A stretch of DNA of 11,697 nt from positions 1 to 11,697 of the forward strand of contig DATJBC010000099.1 of assembly GCA_035515515.1 (NCBI GenBank). The letters are read 5' to 3'. Below the pieces are notes generated by a model, which did not search any database, had not been told where the DNA came from, and saw nothing but the letters and a program-made list of their open reading frames with translations. Source of the stretch: DATJBC01 sp035515515. Lineage in GTDB: Bacteria > Actinomycetota > Acidimicrobiia > Acidimicrobiales > UBA8190. Shown in pieces: positions 6,586-11,697 of this stretch; the first letter of the stretch is position 1; every line of letters starts with the position of its first letter. The position numbers and the translations under genes were made by a program.

Positions 6586-8025
6586 GTGGCCCGCCGTCCT
6601 CCTCGAGGTCCCCACGCGGGCGGCGCCGGCCCCGGCGCGATGAGGCCCGGCGGCGGCCCGGGGAGGGCCGGCGGTGGCGGCGGTGGCGGCGGTGGCGGCG
6701 GGGTGCCCCCCCGGCCCCCCGCGCCGGGCGGGCCCGGCGACACGGGGCCCTTCGACGTCCAGCGCCCGGGGGGCACGGCCCCCGGAGGCGGGCCGGCGGC
6801 GGCCCCGGGCGGCCCGCCGGTGGTGCGCCAGCCCGGCCGCAAGGGACGGCGCCGCCGGCGGCGCACCCGGGGCGAGCGCGCCGTGCTGTCGGCGGTCGTG
6901 ATCGTGGCCGTGGTCCTCGTGGCGGCGGGCTCGATGTACGGGTACCTGTCGTACCGCCTGGGGCAGATCAAGTCGCTGGCGTGCCCCGCCTGCTCCGCGG
7001 AGCAGGCCGGGCAGCCCTACAACGTGCTCATCGTGGGGTCCGACTCGCGCGCCGGCGACACCGGCCAGGCCGCCAAGTCGTTCGGCAGCGCCTCGGAGGT
7101 GGGGGGACAGCGCAGCGACACCATCAAGGTCCTCCACGTGGACCCCGGGGCGGGCACGGCCCGGCTGCTGTCCATCCCGCGTGACACCTACGTCAGCCTG
7201 TCGGGGATGCCGTCGGGGACGGGGCTGGCGCACGACAACAAGATCAACACGGCCTTCAACAGCGGCCCGACGCCACTCATCGAGACCATCGAGAACACGT
7301 TCGGCATCGACATCAACCACTTCGTCATCATCGGGTTCGACGGTGTGATCAACCTCGTCAACTCCGTGGGGGGCATCGACCTCGACTTCAAGTACCCGGT
7401 ACGTGACAACGACAACGGCAACAACAACTCGGGGTTGCGCATCACGCACGCGGGGTGCCAGAACCTGAACGGCAACGTGGCTCTGGCCCTGGCGCGCTCG
7501 CGCTTCTACGAGTACGAGACGAGCCCGGGTGTCTGGTACTACGACGGCAGCGGCGACCTGGGGCGCATCCAGCGGCAGAACACGGTCATCGAGGCCGTGA
7601 TCAACAAGGCCAAGGCCGGTTACAACCCGCTCCGGCTGAACGCCTTCCTGGGGTCGGTCGTGCACGACATCACCAAGGACGACGCCATGTCGTCCAGTGA
7701 GCTCGTCTCGCTGGCCGAGCGCTACCACGCCTTCTCGGGCTCGGCGCTCAAGACCTACACCCTGCCCACACGGGGGGCGTCCTCCGGCGTGGCCGGCGCG
7801 GTCCAGGTCGTGGACGAGCCCGCCGCCACCCAGACCATCACCCAGTTCCTGGGGGGCGCCCCCGGTGACGTCGTCACCCCGCCCCTCGACGCCTACGGCT
7901 CGCCCGTGACCGTCCCGTCGTCCACCACGCCGGTGACGGCGGGGAGCACCCGTGAGGGGTCGTCGGGCGCCACCACGACCACGACCCAGCCGGGGACGGG
8001 GTCGTTCAACCCCACGCCCTGTTAG
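6586..8025 (+). CDS. LytR-CpsA-Psr (LCP) family cell-wall polymer ligase
   Basis: LCP enzymes attach phosphoprenyl-linked wall polymers to peptidoglycan outside the membrane. The protein is 479 residues. A disordered cytoplasmic head (1-84) contains eleven consecutive glycines (29-39). It is followed by a basic stretch RKGRRRRRRTR (85-95), one membrane helix (about 99-116), and the external LCP domain (about 145-360). Expected residues are visible: GSDSR with Asp153 and Arg155, QRSDT with Arg176 and Asp178, SIPRD (196-200), DNKINTAF, ARSR (303-306) and GRIQRQ. A CPAC pair (133-136) lies just outside the membrane. The C-terminal tail is Thr/Ser/Pro-rich and ends in Cys, suggesting a flexible wall-spanning tail. 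The GTG at 6586 is chosen because a TANNNT box lies six bases before it; ATG at 6640 is the alternative. The stop overlaps that of convergent sufU. Confidence 0.93.
   Translation: MARRPPRGPHAGGAGPGAMRPGGGPGRAGGGGGGGGGGGVPPRPPAPGGPGDTGPFDVQRPGGTAPGGGPAAAPGGPPVVRQPGRKGRRRRRRTRGERAVLSAVVIVAVVLVAAGSMYGYLSYRLGQIKSLACPACSAEQAGQPYNVLIVGSDSRAGDTGQAAKSFGSASEVGGQRSDTIKVLHVDPGAGTARLLSIPRDTYVSLSGMPSGTGLAHDNKINTAFNSGPTPLIETIENTFGIDINHFVIIGFDGVINLVNSVGGIDLDFKYPVRDNDNGNNNSGLRITHAGCQNLNGNVALALARSRFYEYETSPGVWYYDGSGDLGRIQRQNTVIEAVINKAKAGYNPLRLNAFLGSVVHDITKDDAMSSSELVSLAERYHAFSGSALKTYTLPTRGASSGVAGAVQVVDEPAATQTITQFLGGAPGDVVTPPLDAYGSPVTVPSSTTPVTAGSTREGSSGATTTTTQPGTGSFNPTPC
6670..6696 (+). repeat. 9-bp tandem repeat encoding a poly-glycine tract
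   Basis: Three perfect copies of GGCGGTGGC run in frame, then GGC GGG, giving eleven glycines in the cytoplasmic head of the LCP protein. Because the unit is nine bases, slippage would change the length without shifting the frame. Confidence 0.9.
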
Positions 8026-8513
8026 CGCGCCGCGCTCGCCTCCGCCTCGTCGAGGCCCTGAGCGAGGGTGTTCCACGACAGGGTGGCGCACTTGATCCGC
8101 ACGGGGAACTTCACCACGCCCTGCAGGGCGGCCAGCTCCCCTAGCTCGGCGGGGTCGAGGCCGTTGTCCGCAGCATCCTCGCCGCCGTCCCCCTCACCGA
8201 GACGCGCCTCGTGGACCGACATCATGGTCTTGAAGGTGCGGATGAGGTCGCGCACCGCATGGACCGACTTGCCCTTCACGGCGGCGGACATGAGTGAGGC
8301 CGAGGACTGGCTGATGGAGCATCCCTGCCCGGCGAAGCGAATGTCGCGCACCGTGCCGTCCTCGACGTCGACGTAGACCACGACCTCGTCGCCGCACAGC
8401 GGGTTGAACCCCTCGACCCGCAGCGCCGGGGGCGCGGGCAGCTCCCCGCGGTTGCGGGGGCTGCGGTAGTGGTCGAGGATGATCTCGCGGTAGAGGTCTT
8501 CGAGGCCTGTCAT
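8022..8513 (-). CDS. sufU: SufU, Fe-S assembly sulfurtransferase
   Basis: SufU takes the persulfide sulfur from SufS and passes it to the SufBCD scaffold in Gram-positive bacteria. The protein is 163 residues. Conserved ligands are Cys40 and Asp42 in NPLCGDE, Cys65 in GQGCSISQSSASLM, and Cys142 in RIKCATLSWNTL, which bind zinc in SufU. The His that precedes the last Cys in IscU is missing, and a long segment (about 100-135, acidic) separates the second and third cysteines. Both are marks of SufU rather than IscU. The start is the ATG at 8513, just before the conserved GLEDLYREIILDHY; upstream residues in this frame look non-coding. A weak GGGGAA may be its ribosome site. It follows sufS after 64 bases, and its TAA overlaps the TAG of the convergent LCP gene. 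No sufT follows. Confidence 0.95.
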   Translation of the reverse strand: MTGLEDLYREIILDHYRSPRNRGELPAPPALRVEGFNPLCGDEVVVYVDVEDGTVRDIRFAGQGCSISQSSASLMSAAVKGKSVHAVRDLIRTFKTMMSVHEARLGEGDGGEDAADNGLDPAELGELAALQGVVKFPVRIKCATLSWNTLAQGLDEAEASAAR

Positions 8514-8577
8514 GGGTTCCCCGTCGGGACGAAGCCGGATGTCGTCACGCTGCGGACGGCGGCGCCGCGGCGAGCGC

Positions 8578-9818
8578 TCACGCGAACAGGCTACCGGCCT
8601 GGGCGATGGCGTCGGCCAGGGCGTCCACGTCGGACTCGTCGTTGTAGAGGTACAGCGAGGCCCGGGCGGTGGCGGTGACGCCGAGGCGCCGCATGAGCGG
8701 CTTGGCACAGTGGTGCCCGGCGCGGACGCACACGCCGGCCTGGTCGAGGACCTGGGCGAGGTCGTGGGGGTGGATGTCGCGGTAGGCGATCGAGAGGACG
8801 CCGCCCCGGTCGACGGTGCCGGGCGGCCCCAGGATGATGAGGTCGTCCCCGAAGCGCTCGGCCAGCGTCTTCTGGGCGTAGTCCGTGAGCGCCACCTCGC
8901 GTTCGTGCACGGCGGCGAGGGAGACCTCCTCGAGGTAGGCCACCGCCTCCCCGAGCCCGACCGCCTCGGCGATGGGCGGCGTGCCCGCTTCGAACTTCCA
9001 CGGCAGCTCGTTGGCCGTGAAGCCCTCGTGGCGGACGTCGCGGATCATGCCGCCACCGCCCAGGAACGGCGGCATCTCCTCCAGCAGCTCGCGCCGGGCC
9101 CACAGCACGCCGATGCCCGTGGGCCCGAGCATCTTGTGGGCGCTGAAGGCGAGGAAGTCACATCCCAGGCGGGCCACGTCGGTGGGGAGGTGGGGCACCG
9201 ACTGGGCGCCGTCGCCGAGCACCAGCGCGCCGGCGGCGTGCGCCGCCTCGGCGATGCGGGCGAACGGCGTGATCGTCCCGAGCACGTTGGACATCGTCGT
9301 GCAGGCCACGAGCTTCACGCCGTCGAGCAGGCGCTCGAGGTCGGAGAGGTCGAGGCGGTACTCGTCGTCGATCCCCAACCAGCGCAGCTCGAGGTCCTTC
9401 TCCTCGGCGAGCATCAGCCAGGGGACGATGTTGGCGTGGTGCTCCATGTCGGTGAGCAGCACGGCGTCGCCGGGGCGCAGCTGGGTGCGCCCCCAGGTGG
9501 CGGCCACCAGGTTGATGGCCTCGGTGGCGTTCTTGGTGAAGACCACCTCGTGGAGGGGGTCGGCGGCGCCGATGAAGCGCCCCACCGCCCGGCGGGCGGC
9601 CTCGTAGAGGCGGTCGGCCTCCTCGGCCATGGCGTACACGCCCCGGTGCACGTTGGCGTGCGTCGTGGAGTAGTAGGCGTCCATGGCGTCGAGGACGCGC
9701 TGGGGCCGCTGGGAGGAGGACGCCGAGTCGAGGTAGACGAGGCGCCGCCCGTGCACGGTGCGCCTCAGGACGGGGAAGTCGGCCCGCAGTCCTGCCAGCG
9801 TGCCGGGGCGGGCCACGG

Positions 9819-9831
<13 letters not shown>
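8578..9831 (-). CDS. sufS: Cysteine desulfurase SufS
   Basis: SufS is a PLP-dependent class V aminotransferase-fold enzyme that converts cysteine to alanine and holds the released sulfur as a persulfide for SufU. The protein is 417 residues, a normal length. Visible motifs are LDSASSSQRP near the N-terminus, TKNATEAINLVA, MEHHANIVPW (129-138), LGDGAQS with Asp207 and Gln210 for the cofactor, FSAHKMLGPTGIG with the PLP lysine Lys233, and RAGHHCAKPLM with the catalytic Cys375. The sequence RAGHHCA is typical of group II desulfurases (SufS) rather than IscS. The ATG at 9831 lies inside the 3' end of sufC, so the genes overlap by 13 bases and are probably translationally coupled. sufU follows on the same strand. 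The same reading frame stays open far upstream, which is a GC artefact. Confidence 0.96.
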
Positions 9832-10562
<731 letters not shown>

Positions 10563-10568
10563 GAGGGC

Positions 10569-10574
10569 AGTCTA
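10569..10574 (-). promoter_or_regulatory. Probable -10 box of the sufC-sufS-sufU operon
   Basis: On the minus strand this reads TAGACT, then six bases (GCCCTC) and the GTG of sufC. With a 17-base spacer the -35 would be AGTGAA (10597 to 10592), a weak match that falls on the edge of the dyad operator. A bound regulator would therefore cover the -35. Confidence 0.5.
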
Positions 10575-10583
10575 CCGTCGGGC

Positions 10584-10613
10584 GGGGGATTTTCACTACG
10601 GCGGTAGTGGCAA
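10584..10613 (-). promoter_or_regulatory. Putative SUF operator/promoter element, copy 2 (upstream of sufC)
   Basis: Read toward sufC, this is the counterpart of 111-140 and matches it at 22 of 30 positions without a gap. Shared blocks are TTG, ACTA, CG, TAG and AAATCCCCC; six of the eight differences are transitions. The core is a perfect inverted repeat, CACTAC-GGCG-GTAGTG on the plus strand (10594-10609). The second palindrome seen in copy 1 is not preserved here (GTGAAAATCCCC). The element ends 21 bases before the sufC start. Binding by a SUF regulator is inference. Confidence 0.65.
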
Positions 10614-10665
10614 TCCGGGCCCGGGCCGCCGCCGCCCCCACGGCCCGGCCGCGTGCCCTCCCACC

Positions 10666-10700
10666 AGGAGATCTAGGTTGGCGCACAGGTCCGGTAGCGT
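10666..10700 (+). promoter_or_regulatory. Competing start signals of the glycosidase gene
   Basis: Two signals compete. AGGAG (10666-10670) lies seven bases before an in-frame TTG at 10678, a well-spaced ribosome site. TAGCGT (10695-10700) lies seven bases before the GTG at 10708, the leaderless geometry seen at other genes here. No good -35 is visible for TAGCGT. The GC-rich stretch 10614-10665 holds nothing clear. Confidence 0.4.
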
Positions 10701-10707
10701 CGCCGTG

Positions 10708-11697
10708 GTGAGCCAGCCCTGGACCTTCGCGGGCAAGGTGGCCCCGATCGGGCAGGCGGGCGGCATCGTCACCCTGGTGGACGAGTCCACCTTCGCCATC
10801 TCCGGCCGGGAGGGCGACGTGCTCGCCCCGGGGGCCGAGGGGCTCTTCGTGCGGGACACCCGGATCCTGTCGCGCTTCGAGCTGCGCGTGAACGGGGTGC
10901 GGCCCGAGGCGCTCGCCACGGTCTCCGACGACCCCTTCTCGGCCACCTTCGTGTCCCGCTGCCCGCCGCGGCCCGGGCGCGCCGACTCCACCTTGATGGT
11001 GTTCCGCCGCCGCTACGTGGGCCAGGGCATGCGTGAGGACGTCGTCATCTCGAACTTCGGCGACGAGCCCACCTTCTGCTCGGTGGAGCTGTTCCTCGAC
11101 TCCGACTTCGCGGACCTCTTCGCCGTGAAGGAGGGCCGGGTCGGCGACACCGACGGCGAGATCACCCGGGAGCGCCGCGACAGCGAGCTCGAGTTCTCCT
11201 ACCGGCGCGGGGCGGTCAGCCGGGGCCTGGTGGTGCGGTTCATGCCGCATCCCGCCGTGGTGGCCGAGGACCTGGTGACGTTCGAGGCCATCGTGCCCGC
11301 CCGGGGCGAGTGGTCGGGGTGCCTCGAGTTCCACCCCGTCATCGAGGGCAAGGCCGTCGACCCCCGCTACCTGTGCGGCCAGCCCGTCGACCGCGCCGCG
11401 CCCGCCGAGCGCCTGGCCAAGTGGCGGCGCCAGGTGCCCCAGGTGGAGACGGATCACGAAGGGCTCCGGACGGTGATCGCCTCGAGCGCCGAGGACCTCG
11501 GGGCGCTGCGCATCTTCGACCCCGACTACCCCGAGCGCGTCGTGTTGGCCGCCGGTGCCCCGTGGTTCATGACCGTGTTCGGCCGGGACTCGCTCATCAC
11601 GTCGTGGATGGCCCTGCTCGTCGACCCCGACCTGGCCCTGGGGGTGCTCCAGACCCTGGCGCGCTTCCAGGGCCGGAACATCGACCCCCGCAGCGAG
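10708..11697 (+). CDS. Amylo-alpha-1,6-glucosidase / glycogen-debranching-type protein, N-terminal part
   Basis: The reading frame is open to the right edge, so only the first 330 residues (from this start) are seen. The N-terminal region (to about residue 220) is a beta-sandwich domain as in glycogen-debranching-type proteins, with DESTFAISGREGD, EGLFVRDTRILSRFELRVNG and the RRRYVGQGMREDVVISNFG segment. It is followed by the start of the (alpha/alpha)6 catalytic barrel, where AAGAPWFMTVFGRDSLITSW (from about residue 281) is the family signature. The catalytic acids lie beyond the window. Such proteins are thought to act on alpha-glucan branches or storage sugars; the substrate is uncertain. 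GTG at 10708 is chosen because TAGCGT lies seven bases upstream. GTG at 10705 and a TTG at 10678 with AGGAG before it are the alternatives. It is divergent from sufC and not evidently tied to SUF. Confidence 0.88.
   Translation, partial: MSQPWTFAGKVAPIGQAGGIVTLVDESTFAISGREGDVLAPGAEGLFVRDTRILSRFELRVNGVRPEALATVSDDPFSATFVSRCPPRPGRADSTLMVFRRRYVGQGMREDVVISNFGDEPTFCSVELFLDSDFADLFAVKEGRVGDTDGEITRERRDSELEFSYRRGAVSRGLVVRFMPHPAVVAEDLVTFEAIVPARGEWSGCLEFHPVIEGKAVDPRYLCGQPVDRAAPAERLAKWRRQVPQVETDHEGLRTVIASSAEDLGALRIFDPDYPERVVLAAGAPWFMTVFGRDSLITSWMALLVDPDLALGVLQTLARFQGRNIDPRSE

Noticed and set aside
5550..6971. A 473-codon antisense frame over the Rieske, SufC-like and LCP genes
   Set aside because: Low-complexity shadow; the plus-strand genes there have complete motifs and coupled starts.

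Overview
The window is very GC-rich with strong third-position GC bias. It uses GTG starts freely and shows several genes with no ribosome-binding site but a TANNNT hexamer 6-7 bases upstream, the pattern of leaderless actinobacterial genes. It carries a SufU-type SUF system with a Rieske protein between sufD and sufC, as known in Streptomyces, plus a LytR-CpsA-Psr wall enzyme. This points to a high-GC actinobacterium. A deep lineage such as Acidimicrobiia is my guess and is not shown by the sequence.

Layout, left to right. A promoter/operator region (1-220) leads into sufB, which is interrupted in frame by a 328-residue intein. A small four-cysteine protein of unknown function follows on the same strand. 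A dienoyl-CoA-isomerase-like crotonase gene lies on the minus strand. A sigma-70-type promoter then starts sufD, a Rieske [2Fe-2S] protein and a divergent SufC-like ATPase, all overlapping one another. Next on the plus strand is an LCP-family cell-wall ligase. Its stop codon overlaps the stop codon of sufU, the last gene of a minus-strand operon sufC-sufS-sufU read toward it. Divergent from that sufC, an amylo-alpha-1,6-glucosidase-type gene runs off the right edge.

Together the genes make a complete iron-sulfur assembly machine: SufS (cysteine desulfurase), SufU (sulfur transfer), SufB/SufD (scaffold) and two different SufC ATPases. The locus is split into two converging halves, and each half has its own SufC.

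The main new observation is a roughly 30-bp element in front of sufB (111-140) and, in the same orientation relative to its gene, in front of the minus-strand sufC (10613-10584). The copies match at 22 of 30 positions without gaps and share the dyad CTAY-N4-RTAG. It is a strong candidate for the operator that co-regulates the two halves. Other points of interest are an intein whose second LAGLIDADG motif has lost its catalytic aspartate, the unnamed four-Cys protein inside the SUF locus, and the diverged second SufC.
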